Shown here: piece by piece, positions 54,550 to 64,000 of the stretch
How the letters are laid out: the number at the start of each line of letters is the position of its first letter
Position numbering within the stretch: the stretch's first letter is position 1
Source: Sycobia sp. Sy_11
Lineage: Eukaryota; Arthropoda; Insecta; Hymenoptera; Epichrysomallidae
NCBI GenBank assembly: GCA_018907035.1
Contig: JACCIC010000223.1
Location: forward strand, 62,001-126,000
DNA: 64,000 bases
Direction of reading: 5' to 3'
The notes under the pieces: generated by a model
Told to the model about the DNA's origin: nothing
Databases searched by the model: none
The model's input: only the letters and a program-made list of their open reading frames with translations
Translations under genes and position numbers: made by a program

Positions 54550-56035
54550 TGTGCAAACAGAAAAAATAGCATAGCGGAATCGCCTTTGTCGACGACGCTG
54601 ATTATCATTTCTCACCCTTCCCCTCCTCTCGTCATCACCGTTTGAATTGAAAAACCAATCACATTTCTGAGATTCCCGCCCCTCGTGAACTAATTTCTAT
54701 AATGTCCTACTGTTGAGGAGGGCACGCGATTGAATTAACTCTTTTATCTCTTTTCTCTATACCGCGCGGCCAAATGCCAATCTTTCCCGGTCTCGTTTAG
54801 TTACGCACGGGAATTTCAGCGTTGTCTTCACCCCTTACTCTCTACGTCTGCGTATGGCCCGGTCTCTCGCCAACTCATTTAGTTGGGCTTGCTCTTTTAT
54901 CCTGCTCTCTCTTTATAGTCTACGGATTTTTTCTGGAACATTGATACAGGGCGCATGTATTCGAAGTTTTTTGGACATTTTCGCTTCCAGTTTGTTGTGA
55001 GCTATCGGCGAAAAGACCATCCGTCTGTATCAAAACAACCGATGAAGGCTGCTCAAATAGTCAGTGCGGCGAGGGTGGGGGGGGGTGGAGTTAGGTGTGC
55101 GAGGAGGACAGCACCATCGAGCTGCCAATCTCTCAATGGCTGCATTAGCCCTCGCTTTCCACCCCTCTCGTTCACTTTTCTTTTCTCTTCGTTGAACTTT
55201 TGAATCGCAACGCGTTTGATGAAACACAGATACATACAGTCAGTCGATTTCGCTTCGCGCAAGTAAGGGCGAAATATATAAAGGGAGAGAGATGAAGAAA
55301 GAGAATGAAATAGAAAGAGAGAGAGAGAGCGAGAGAGATATGGATAGAGAAAAAGCAAGAAGAACGTGCGCTCGCCGATACTTTTAAAGTAAATTAGCCT
55401 TTTAGTTTTTGGTATATCCAACTTAAAACTCGGTTCAAGCTGAATGGCAAGCGAGGGTACAGGCTGCTGGACATGGAAGGACTCGTGAACAAGCCAAGGG
55501 GATTGAACTTCCTTTACCTCAATGGCTTTTGGCTCCGCTGCACCACTGTGCGCGGGCGCGTATTCAACCAATTGCAAACACGTCGCTCACCCCCCATCCT
55601 ATATACGTACGACCAAATGCCCAAAAACAAAAATCTGTTGTGCAGTGGCTTTGGCCGTCGCGGTCGTTCGCGCGTCTGTTCCCCAGCCTCCCTTCTTTTG
55701 TCGCAGGCTCGAAAAACATGGTCGATCTGGTCGGCTTGGAAGAGGGCGGTTCAGAAAAAGTCGGTAGAAAAGGCAAGATATATGAGGCTATATGAGGCCC
55801 GCCACGCAGATGGGCGGGATACTCATTCCCTAGCAGTAGCTCGTTTGCGTGTATCCTTTTTAGTGGAGTGAAGGTACGGGAACTTAGGAGCTTGGCTCAA
55901 GTATGACGCGCGGCAGGTCGAACACTGTGCAAGGAGTGGTAGTTTTTATGCACTATACATGTATGAAGCTTACGCTATATTAAGCAACATAAAGGGCAGA
56001 CTGTGAGCTCGTTTTTGTATACTGAACAATAAATC
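54550..56035. other. GC-richer block with no assigned gene
   Basis: The longest GC-richer region of the window: (TG)/(CG)-rich start, a poly-G run near 55.08 kb, GA-rich 55.27-55.34 kb, and an AATAAA near 56.03 kb. Overlapping 80-174-codon frames on both strands look composition-driven (Arg/Ser/Pro). It may be a host non-coding transcript, promoter or UTR region, or old LTR sequence. I cannot tell. Confidence 0.3.
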
Positions 56036-56199
56036 TAATTAACTATTCTACATATAAGCTAATACATATTTCTCTCAGTATTACAGTCATTTTATAAACA
56101 AATGCCAGTTTATAAAAAGACTGAGATTGACAGAAAGATTTATTAACTTTGATATTATTTGTAATCATAAAAAATATCAAAGTTTTATGGGTTTGAGTA

Positions 56200-57337
56200 C
56201 GAGGATGGATTGATAAGTTTCCGGCCTGGCCAAGAGATGGCGCCACTATGCCTACCTTGAAGTGACGTTCTATAGTACCATCCTTAGATAGCTTGTAGAT
56301 ATAGTTTCAGTCCGATCACCATGTTAGTTTAGGTTTGAGGGCACGCTGAACAAGACGCCTCTGTCTTTTTCGTAAAAATGGAAAACCTGGAAAATTGTGC
56401 TGTCATCAAATACTTTTATTTGAAGGGGTTAACGCCGAAGGAAATTAAAGAAGAGATGGATTCAACACTGGGGACATCCTCCCCATCATATTCAACCGTT
56501 AAGCAGTGGGTTTCTTACTTTAAAAAGGATTGTGTGAGCACCTCTGATGAGCCTCGCTCAGGACACCCATTCAGGACACAACTCCAGATATGTTCGAAGA
56601 AATCTATTAAATAGTGCTCAAAAACCACAGATTAAAAGTGCGTGAGATAGCTGAGACCTGTAAGATGTCATATGAATGTGTAAAATATATTTTGCACCAA
56701 AATTTGTATACGGAAAAGCTCTGTGCAAGATGGGTGCCGCGTTTGCTAACAGTCGACCAAAAATTGATTCGAAAGAACATTTCTGCCGCCAATTTGGCGT
56801 TGTATAAGCATAATCCAAACGAATTTTTGCGTCGATTCGTAACTGTTGACGAAACTTGGGTCCACCACTACAGTACTGAAACCAAACAACAGTCTAAACA
56901 GAGGATTGGACCAGGGGAACCAACTCCAAAGAAGGCAAAAACAATTTTTTCGGCGAATAAGGTTATGGCTACTGTTTTTTAGGATGCAAGAGGTATATAC
57001 ATTGATTACCTTGAAAATAAATCTATCACTGGTCACTACTACGCAGACTTATTGCAACGTTTAAGCCACAAAGTGAAAATTAAACGACCTCATCTGGCAA
57101 AGAAAAAAATCTTGTTTCAACGCGATAACGCACCAGCGCACATGTCAGCGCAGCCCCGAGTGACTATTATCTGTTTCCTAACCTTGACAAATCAGTCTAT
57201 AGAGATGAAATTACTAGACTAGAACACCGCTGTGAAAAATCTATCAACCTTGGAGGAGATTATGTTGAGAAATAAAAAAAAATTCTTAAAAACGTTGTTT
57301 TTCTTGGTCAGGCCGGAAACTTATGAATCCACCCCCG
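56200..57337 (+). mobile_element. Mariner M8, irritans-like
   Basis: Ends CGAGGATGGATTGATAAGTT and the complement of AACTTATGAATCCACCCCCG, each flanked by TA (56198-56199, 57338-57339). 1138 bp. TIRs match M7 (38974) and the 25-bp stub at 60392. Confidence 0.85.
56378..57275 (+). pseudogene. Irritans-type mariner transposase (M8), broken
   Basis: Starts MENLENCAVIKYFYLKGLTP at 56378, the expected N-terminus. A frameshift near 56.6 kb leads into the second piece (56614-56982) with ILHQNLYTEKLCARWVPRLL (the WVP motif) and FVTVDETWVHHY (first catalytic Asp). After a stop, DARGIYIDYLENKSITGHYY and FQRDNAPAHMSA (second Asp) follow. Then a deletion of ~90 bp removes the PYSPDLAPSDYYLF motif with the third Asp, and the C-terminus (LSTLEEIMLRNKK) resumes. 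Dead by stop, frameshift and loss of the third Asp. Confidence 0.8.
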
Positions 57338-57339
57338 TA

Positions 57340-57855
57340 TTACTCATTTAAAAGAAATGTCGATTTATTTTTATATTTTACTCTGGCCATGTTTTAAGGT
57401 ATAATTTATTTATATATAAATGTGGACAGAACCATAAATCTAAAAAAGTTAATAATTACGTGGAAAACATCTCTGCAGGTCTCCTATCTGTTAGTTATAG
57501 TATGCGATATTCAAAGCGTTGGACTATTTTTTCTAATACGTTAGAACTTTTCTATATTGGCAAAGAATTCGAAACTAAATTGAATTTTCATATTTAAGGT
57601 GGCGTATATTTTGAGATCGAGAATTTGTAGTTTGTGAGGTTCTTGTTTGTGAGTTTAAAATTTTGAATCTAGAATTTGTAGGTTGAGATATTGTGATAGT
57701 TTAATAAGTTAAAGTTATTGAGTAATGTGTATTGCGACATAGAATTTGGGATCCAAAAAAAAAATAGGATATTTGGCACTTATTTTTGGAATTTGTAATC
57801 CTGCATTATTCTATCTATCACAAATTTATTTAAATATAAATGTATAAATTAAGTT

Positions 57856-57857
<2 letters not shown>
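57340..57857. other. AT-rich stretch with no gene
   Basis: Some internal short repeats of the type GAGAATTTGTAG at 57.61-57.70 kb; otherwise nothing. Confidence 0.45.

Positions 57858-57916
<59 letters not shown>
57858..57916. repeat. (AT)n microsatellite
   Basis: About 58 bp of alternating AT. Confidence 0.95.
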
Positions 57917-57917
<1 letters not shown>

Positions 57918-58394
57918 GAGCAAACGTATTTGCCCAACGTGTCGTTACTATAAGTAGCGTATCAGAACAGTTAAGCTCACTTGCACGTTGTGTCTTTAAC
58001 ATTCTTCTCTTATTTGTAACTTTTGAAACGAAAAATCCCGTTCCTCTCTAGACCACTGATTAGTGCTAATATCGAATTCAGCGACAAACCGACACATAGG
58101 AAATCTATATAAAAAATCTAGGATGATAAATCATTGTTCCAAAGGTTTTGAATGGATGAAAACTTCTCGACGCTACTGACGTCTTACAGCCAAATACACA
58201 ACATATGTGGTATGCACTTTCCCTTTCCACGAGACGATTTGAGACTCATGGCCCTTTAACCGAAGAGTTCATAGGGAGTCGTGTCTCCCAACAAGATATA
58301 CAATTAAAGTTTTTAAACTTACTGTGCTGTAGATTTCGTAGTATTCTTAATTTTTATGCATAATCGAAAGATTTCATCTAACTATTTTATCAAT
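57917..58394. other. Stretch with no supported gene
   Basis: Balanced composition, no open frame over 60 codons with protein character, no repeat partner found in the window. Confidence 0.4.
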
Positions 58395-59050
58395 ATATAT
58401 TGCAACCGCTCGAATTGGCGGTCACGCAGCATACGCATTTGTAAAACCTTGTATGCGCGTACGTAAAAATAAGCCGTCGCGAACGGCCACGAGAGTGCGC
58501 GTCGAGCGCCGAGAAAACTGAAAGCGAAGAGAGAGTATCTCAAGAGATCGAAGTTCGCCATTCTTCTTTTTTCATCCAGCTACGGTTACGTGCAGACGTA
58601 CTCGAGCCTACATAAATTATCCGTAGCAAGGATCATCAGCCCGAACAGTGAGAAGTATCATCACCGTCAGCAATTGGAAGCCAACCTACCGAGAAAGATG
58701 GACGAAGCCTTGGCTCTACGTCTCTATTGGTACGCCCAAACGATCGGGTCCCTGTTTCCCCATAAACCCTTTGCACCTCGTGCTTTCCTCGGAATTTCTT
58801 TTGGCGTCACGGAAGCCACTCTGAGCTAGTATCTAATGAATGTACAACTCGTATTATTCGTATTATAATGTATTACTATTATAATGTATTAACGTAATTA
58901 CTCGTATTATAATGTGTTTACTGTTGTCATAGTAAAAGCCGTCCAATCATTTGACCTCCTCGTACCTTCATCCTGGTGCTACCATTCCCTATTTGTTTTC
59001 AGTTAGAATAAATAGGTATCAGCTCCCAGGGACGACGTCCACGGCGACGG
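58395..59050 (+). mobile_element. LTR-like block related to that at 9.3-10.1 kb
   Basis: GC-richer block sharing the word CGAGAGTGCGCG and a GAGCGCCGAGAAAACTGAAA-type continuation with the Gypsy LTR-like block at 9.35 kb. An AATAAATAGG signal lies near 59.01 kb, followed by GGGACGACGTCCACGG. The 79-codon plus-strand frame (58590-58829) has no known domain. No second LTR or internal region is found, so a solo LTR is the simplest reading. Confidence 0.35.
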
Positions 59051-59714
59051 TAAGTGCATAGCCGTACATGAATATATATAATATATAACTTCAGTATTTT
59101 ATATGCGATGAACAGAGTTTCACAAAAAAATAATTTCTCGATCATAAAATAAATAAGCGAGTTCATAATTTATTGTTGTTTTGAGTAATACATATCCAAA
59201 ACAAACAACTTTTAACAGAAGTAAAATAGTTAAGCGAGTTTGATGTGTTCTTAGCATAGTGACAATTTTAAATACATCTTTACATGCATTATATAAAAAA
59301 TTTATATTAAATACTTTCCGAAATTTCACAATATATTAAAACAAAAAATATTTTATATTTAAATTAAAAATCAGTTCACTGGTACGGTCAGATTTGCTAC
59401 TGATCGTGATAAAAAGGAACATAATAATATATGTTCTTAGCATATTAAGAGATTTAAAATTTATAAATCTAATATCTATTTTATAAAAACTTATTATATA
59501 CAATATTTTTCAAAATCGACGAATGTATTAAGACAAAATACATACATAATAATATATGTATTATATTATAAATTATATTATAATATATGTAATTATATTA
59601 TCAATTTCTTCATAGTAAAAGAAAAAAATCTTTATATGCCAAAATAATATTTATAAAAAATATTTTTCTACAATCTTCCGCAATAGATTAAAAAAAAATT
59701 ATATAACACAATAA

Positions 59715-59903
59715 GAGGCCTACGATGGCTCGATCATTAGAGCGAAGAACTGGTAACTTGATGATCCGAGTTCAAATCCCGGTCTCGGCCGATTGTCACC
59801 AGCACCGCTGTAATAATTTATGAACGCATCGTAGACCTCTGATGCTGATTAGCATCGGTATTTGAAAGCATAAATAGAAAGACGTTAAATAACATAAAAA
59901 AAA
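59715..59903 (+). mobile_element. tRNA-derived SINE with target-site duplication
   Basis: 189 bp bounded by the direct repeat ACAATAA (59708-59714 and 59904-59910). It starts with a tRNA-like head of ~75 nt (A-box-like TGGCTCGATCATTAGAGCG, B-box-like GAGTTCAAATCCC, closing GGCC). A unique body follows, and it ends in an A-rich run. The empty site is visible in R1 copy 2 near 22.78 kb, where no such sequence is present. Dependent on an unseen LINE for movement. Confidence 0.75.
59716..59791 (+). other. tRNA-like head of the SINE (RNA polymerase III promoter)
   Basis: The D arm folds as GCTC..GAGC and the T arm as CCGAG/CCCGG around TTCAAAT. The anticodon stem does not pair properly and the acceptor stem is only partial, so this is a promoter-bearing relic, not a functional tRNA gene. 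Confidence 0.6.
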
Positions 59904-60343
59904 ACAATAACTTCTGAAATAATGGACCATTAAAACAAATGGCTAAGTGCATTCAATATGCATCCCTATAAATAACAGCTAGTAGAGTTTAGACAAATAT
60001 ATCTAAAACTCTAAAAACTAACAATAAATAAATAGTTTTAATGGAAATGCAGCTTAATAAAGTAATGAGAGTATTGACAAATAGACGAGTATATTTTCAC
60101 ATAATTTTGTCTACACGTGGACGCAAAAAAAAAATTAATTATCTTGAATTATCGATATATTTAGGTGAACAATCTTCTGCAAATAATTGTCATAATTTAT
60201 TATTATTAAATAAAGCAGGTATGAACTTGCCAGGTTCCTTCCTGTAAAGTTTATAGGTGAACACATCCAATATTGAACTTAAATATATATACTTTAAGCG
60301 TGAAATAATATACTCTTAAATAACTTAAATTAGTTAAATAATT

Positions 60344-60345
<2 letters not shown>

Positions 60346-60391
<46 letters not shown>
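60346..60391. repeat. (AT)n microsatellite
   Basis: Alternating AT run inside R1 copy 3, directly abutting the mariner stub. Confidence 0.95.
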
Positions 60392-60392
<1 letters not shown>

Positions 60393-60416
60393 GAGGGTGG
60401 ATTGATAAGTTTCCGG
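60392..60416 (+). mobile_element. 25-bp mariner terminal stub
   Basis: CGAGGGTGGATTGATAAGTT plus TCCGG is identical in type to the outer TIRs of M7 and M8, but is followed at once by R1 sequence (ATTTTTTGATTAATTGTG). Only the outermost end of an irritans-type element remains. Confidence 0.7.
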
Positions 60417-60614
60417 ATTTTTTGATTAATTGTGTACTTTAAATTAGAATTCATTTGGAATAGATTAGTCAAATTTTTAAAAGAGGATAAGGAAAGAAAA
60501 TAAATGTACTTTGAAAAGTACCACATAATTTCTTGTACGAACCGAATAAATGACAAAACTCACATAATAATAAAAAAATTATGTTTTCAAAGCCTCGTCA
60601 ACAGGAATCAATAT

Positions 60615-60905
60615 AAAACTTTAATTGTGCTTATATCGACTGTTTTTAGATTAATTAATACATTTTTCTATTGGTCTTACAGTCGAATTAAATAAATTAG
60701 AATTAATACATAACAATATCAATATATATTTATATCAATACTAATACATATCAATCTATAATTAATTGAAAATTATAATGACAGTCAGACTGTCCTTGTT
60801 TGAAATTACCCCCGTATACTAATCTGAAATAAAAATATACTAGCTGACAAAATTCTTTATTAGTAAAGTGAAATCTGACTGAACCACCTTTACCCAATTG
60901 AAGAT
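60615..60905 (-). repeat. Penelope pLTR fragment, inverted relative to the adjoining coding part
   Basis: TTTCTATTGGTCTTACAGTC, GACAGTCAGACTGTCCTTGT and TTACCCCCGTATACTAATCT match the pLTR at 14.88-15.10 kb in the same orientation, while the coding sequence that follows is on the plus strand. It ends before the hammerhead-like segment. Confidence 0.7.
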
Positions 60906-61220
60906 TGACTTAGATTGTCAAAATTCTAAAACAAAATTCGGACATTGACACCTTCCAGTGTGTAAATTTTATTGATAGAGCAATAAAATTCTCACATAAG
61001 GATTTTAGATAGAAGAATTTGCAGATACTAAGGGAAACTTTTATTCATAATGGGTATCTAATTGAATTTACTAATAAATTAATTACAGAGTGATTGTTTG
61101 TCATTTATAATACCGAAAATAGACATAATATAAGAGTTGATGTTAATAAACGAAAAATGATTGTTTTACCATATCATAGAGGATTGTCGAAAAGAATTAA
61201 AAGAAATTTTCGGAAATATA

Positions 61221-62508
61221 TCAGGTATGTGAATAAGTCTTTCCCGTTTTTTTTTTCAAATTTTGAGCCTTTATTGTGAAAAAATGGTTACAAATGAATT
61301 ATTGAAAGTATTGGCCCTCGCTAGCTACAACTTTTTCCCATCTTTCTGGCAACATACGAATCCCGTTGCGAAAAAATTCGACCGGTTTGGCCTCTATCCA
61401 GTCATCCACCCATTTTTTGGCTTCCTCGTAGGAATGGAAGTGCTGGTCAGCCAGGCCATGCGTCATCGATCTGAAGAGATGGTAATCAGACGGAGTAACG
61501 TCTGGACTATACGGCGGGTGGGGTAGGACTTCCCATTTGAGCGTTTCTAAGTATGTTTTCACCGGCGGTGCAACATGTGGGCGAGCATTGTCATGTTGCA
61601 AAATAACTTTGTCGTGCCTGTCGGAGTATTGTGGCCGTTTTTCTCGCAGTGCGCGGCTCAAACGCATCAATTGTCGTCGATAGACCTCGCCTGTGATCCT
61701 TTCATTCGGTTTCAGAAGCTCATAGTAAACCACACCTAGCTGGTCCCACCATATACAGAGCATGAGCTTGGCGTCATGAATATTTGGCTTGGCCGTCGAT
61801 GATGATGCATGGCCGGGTAGTCCCCATGATTTTCTTCGCTTCGGATTATCGTAACGTATCCACTTTTCATCGCCAGTCACGATACGATGCAGAAAACCCT
61901 TTCTTTTATGTCGCTGAAGCAGCTGTTCGCAAGTGAAAAAACGCCGTTCGACGTCTCTCAGCTTCAGTTCGTACGGCACCCAATTTCCTTGCTTTTGGAT
62001 CATTCCCATGGCTTTCAAACGCTTGGAAATGGTTGTTCGGTCAACTCCCAATGCTTCAGCAAGTTCTTCTTGCGTTTGACAAGAATCTTTATCAAGCAAA
62101 GTCGCCAATTCTCGATCTTCAAAGATTTGCGGCCGCCCGGAACTCTCCTTGTCTTCCACGTCGAAATCACCGCTTTTGAATCGTCGAAACCATCCGCGAA
62201 CACTTGAATCATCGACACAACCTTCTCCATAAGCCTCCTGAAGCAATCGATGCGTCTCGGCAGCAGATTTCTTCAAATTGAACCAATAAAGTGAAACTTC
62301 CCGCAAATGACGTCGACTCGGCTCAAATTTCGACATTTTCACGATATCAAAAATTTATGATGCGAAAAAATTTTAACTAATGTGTTAGTATGGAATTGTT
62401 GACATATGAATAAGCTTTGATTAGGACATATTTAACCATTGAATACTCGGACAGTATTGGTGGCGCCATCTCTTACAAAAAACGGGAAAGACTTATTCAC
62501 ACTCCTAA
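61221..62508 (-). mobile_element. Intact-looking mariner M9 inserted in a Penelope copy
   Basis: TIRs TCAGGTATGTGAATAAGTCT (left) and the complement of AGACTTATTCACACTCCTAA (right) match at about 28 of 32 positions and are flanked by TA (61219-61220, 62509-62510). 1288 bp, full length for the family. The untranslated leader and trailer are short, as usual. Confidence 0.9.
61299..62342 (-). CDS. Mariner transposase, intact (347 aa)
   Basis: Encodes the cut-and-paste transposase that binds the TIRs of its own element in the nucleus and moves it to TA sites. N-terminal helix-turn-helix region: residues 1-115, with MSKFEPSRRHLREV at the start and WFRRFKSGDFDVEDK at 51-65. Linker motif WVPYEL is at 121-126 (usual form WVPHEL). 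The catalytic core has D158 (TGDEKWI), D251 (LQHDNARPH) and D286 (TPSDYHLF), giving exactly the D92D34D spacing of mariner, and YSPDV at 278-282. The C-terminus LPERWEKVVASEGQYF is of mauritiana style. No stop, frameshift or lost key residue. Met 1 or Met 3 may be the true start. It is the only apparently functional gene in the window. Confidence 0.92.
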   Translation of the reverse strand: MKMSKFEPSRRHLREVSLYWFNLKKSAAETHRLLQEAYGEGCVDDSSVRGWFRRFKSGDFDVEDKESSGRPQIFEDRELATLLDKDSCQTQEELAEALGVDRTTISKRLKAMGMIQKQGNWVPYELKLRDVERRFFTCEQLLQRHKRKGFLHRIVTGDEKWIRYDNPKRRKSWGLPGHASSSTAKPNIHDAKLMLCIWWDQLGVVYYELLKPNERITGEVYRRQLMRLSRALREKRPQYSDRHDKVILQHDNARPHVAPPVKTYLETLKWEVLPHPPYSPDVTPSDYHLFRSMTHGLADQHFHSYEEAKKWVDDWIEAKPVEFFRNGIRMLPERWEKVVASEGQYFQ

Positions 62509-62795
62509 TAACATTCAAATTTTTTTTAAAACTAGTAATAATTTAAGTCAGTTATTTAATAATTGCACGGATAATAATTGATCTATGTTTAAAATATGGA
62601 GTTGTTTACAAAATTAGTTGTATGCATTGTAATGAATGCTACATTCGAAAAACAAGTAGATATTAAAAAAAGACAATTTATGAACATAAATATTCTTTAC
62701 GTAGTTCACATATTACTTACTAAAAGAACATTGTTTGAAGTCTTTACATTCTTTTGATTTTGTGAATGTGGATATTTTGGAACATGATATTCGTA

Positions 62796-63147
62796 ATGTT
62801 GGGGAAAATGGAAGAAAGGCATAGACAAATAGCACTTTCTATTTCCTTGGAATTTTTATGAGTAAAATGTGCGAGAGACGCAGAGCTAAACCACCGGTCG
62901 ATATTATACTGTCCTCCGCACGTCTTCGCGGAGTAATAATGTCATAAACCGAGCTCTCCGGCCGTAATGACCATCAGATGCCGCCCATCACGTATCGCGC
63001 GCATCAGCTTCAAGCAGCGCATATCTGCCGATTGCCGTCGGATTCCACGCTTCCCTGTCCTGGCTAAATTTCCTCTCTGAAGTATAGAGCGGTCTCCAAA
63101 TAAAACTATAGTTCAATATAGATTTGAACTAACTGATCCCGGATACA
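62796..63147 (+). mobile_element. Candidate solo LTR truncating the Penelope copy
   Basis: Penelope homology stops at 62793 and a different, GC-richer block starts with TGTTGGGGAAAATGG. It has AATAAA at about 63099 and a possible end ...CCCGGATACA at 63147, giving TG/CA ends and ~350 bp. No second LTR, primer-binding site or target duplication is identified, so the right border is tentative. Confidence 0.4.
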
Positions 63148-64000
63148 TTGTTTGCTCGGAGGAAAACGACGCTCGCGGCCGGGCGTCAGCGACTCTTTTT
63201 CTTCGGTAGTCGTGTGAGATTTCCCGGTGTAGCCCGTGTCGTCGTTGCGTTCCGTCAGTGTCGTGGATCGATTAGTGTTCGACTGAGCCCATGTGAAGTG
63301 ATATGTTCGGCCGCTCCCGTGAACAGAGCACAGAGGTTCTGTAGAGATTCGGACACGACGAATTTCTGAGGGGCTTCCCATCCGTCCCGTTCGAGCCGGT
63401 AGCAGCCGTTACCGACGAGGGATCGCCCGCGCCCAAGACGTTGGGATGGGTGCGCAGCGTCAGGAGGAAGTGAGGAGGTTCCCTTCCACATAAGTCCTCA
63501 CCTCGTTGATCAGCTGTATGGGCGCGCCTATCCTATGTGCGTTGAATGGTAAGACAGAGCTCTGTGTGTTTGTATTTTGACTTTATTTGTAAAATGACCT
63601 TTTGCCTCGTGTGGAATTCTATTCTATGTATATATATATATATATACTAACGCGCTATCTGCATCGGTTATATTAAATATATGTTTTACCTTGATTTAGG
63701 CGGAGCTCATCCTCCTGAAATTATGGACGGGAGCATACACAAGGAAGCTAGGCGTTTCTCTACTCTATTAACAATACAAAGTTTATTTCATATATATAAA
63801 AGTACTATACACGTGGACCGGCGAGGGTTCTGTTGGGCGCCAGCTGAGAAAACGGTTCTCAGTGCGAGCTGTACGCAGCTCGCTTTTTATTCTCGTCGGT
63901 CGCACAGTACTGCCTGATTGTGAGTTCCGTGCCAGGTAGATTGCCTCGGCCGGCTCTTCAGGGCGGTGGATTCCACGCGGTGTGGATCTAATTGCGGCAC
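63148..64000. other. GC-richer end of window, no assigned gene
   Basis: Contains overlapping 70-90-codon frames on both strands, a donor-like AATG|GTAAGAC at 63.55 kb and a short (AT)n at 63.63 kb. Could be internal sequence of an LTR element following the candidate LTR, or the 5' region of a gene lying beyond the window. No motif supports either. Confidence 0.3.

Larger units (their letters stand above)
59195..60570 (+). repeat. Dispersed repeat R1, copy 3 (most complete)
   Basis: Aligns across both halves of copies 1 and 2: 59195-59625 with 21255-21665, 59640-60130 with 22640-23070, and 60240-60570 with the complement of 14160-14470. Interrupted by the SINE at 59715-59903 and by (AT)n plus a mariner stub at 60346-60416. 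No coding capacity or clear TIR, so its class is unknown. Confidence 0.65.
60950..62793 (+). pseudogene. Penelope-like element 3' part, split by a mariner
   Basis: Two pieces of the Penelope ORF end. The first (60950-61220) includes NTENRHNIRVDVNKRKMIVL and RGLSKRIKRNFRKY, the RT-to-endonuclease linker. After the mariner, 62509-62793 continues with NIQIFFKTSNNLSQLFNNC and degraded GIY-YIG sequence (GCTACATTCGAAAAACAAGT in place of the YYIGQTG codons). The sequence joins perfectly across the mariner if one TA is removed, as seen by comparison with 17.33-17.36 kb. It ends at 62793 where an LTR-like block begins. Several stops; inactive. Confidence 0.75.

Noticed and set aside
55053..55577. 174-codon minus-strand frame and overlapping plus-strand frames (55473-55871)
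   Set aside because: Several long frames overlap on both strands in a GC-rich, GA-rich block, as expected by composition; no domain, no start context, no splice support.
59716..59791. Functional tRNA gene
   Set aside because: The anticodon stem does not pair, the acceptor stem is partial, and the unit continues into a SINE body with its own target duplication.

Overview
The window looks like intergenic DNA from an AT-rich insect genome, most likely a hymenopteran and plausibly an ant. This is an inference from the density of mariner copies, Penelope-like elements with GIY-YIG domains, Gypsy and BEL/Pao pol, Polinton pieces and very long (AT)n tracts; no host marker gene is present to prove it. 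I find no complete host protein-coding gene. Almost everything recognisable is mobile DNA, mostly decayed and often nested.

Layout. 0-9 kb: degenerate ~60-bp satellite blocks, microsatellites and two mariner fossils on the minus strand (4565-5791; 6508-7415, the latter with unusually long TIRs). 9.3-13.9 kb: a rearranged Gypsy-type element with an LTR-like block, a leader/gag start fused through an (AT)n tract to integrase, an accessory ORF, then a gag-type zinc-knuckle ORF. 14.2-18.3 kb: an anonymous dispersed repeat (called R1 here) interrupted by two Penelope-like copies lying head to head, with near-identical inverted outer arms and hammerhead-ribozyme-like motifs. 18.6-24.5 kb: deleted mariners, a BEL/Pao pol fragment and a second R1 copy. 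24.9-38.1 kb: a roughly symmetrical domain. A deleted element and a larger relative carrying the C-terminal half of a Mutator-type transposase lie in opposite orientation on either side of an inverted repeat whose loop holds a minus-strand Gypsy element, itself hit by a mariner and a Penelope fragment.

38.5-42.4 kb: a 275-bp tandem repeat split by a mariner, then coding-like pieces with splice signals that I cannot identify. 43.0-46.2 kb: a Polinton/Maverick remnant (family-B DNA polymerase ends, a conserved small protein, integrase with chromodomain, a capsid-like C-terminus). 46.3-48.3 kb: a Penelope-like RT pseudogene. 48.9-56.0 kb: a gag fragment, pyrimidine-rich and GC-richer segments with no supported gene, and a short unidentified coding-like fragment. 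56.2-57.3 kb: another mariner fossil. 58.4-63.1 kb: LTR-like sequence, a third R1 copy carrying a tRNA-derived SINE with a clean target-site duplication, and a Penelope fragment interrupted by a young mariner (61221-62508) whose 347-codon transposase is intact with a D92D34D triad. This is the only gene in the window that looks functional.

The parts do not form one pathway. Their value is as a layered record: R1 is oldest, then Penelope, SINE and LTR insertions into R1, then mariners into Penelope and Gypsy copies.
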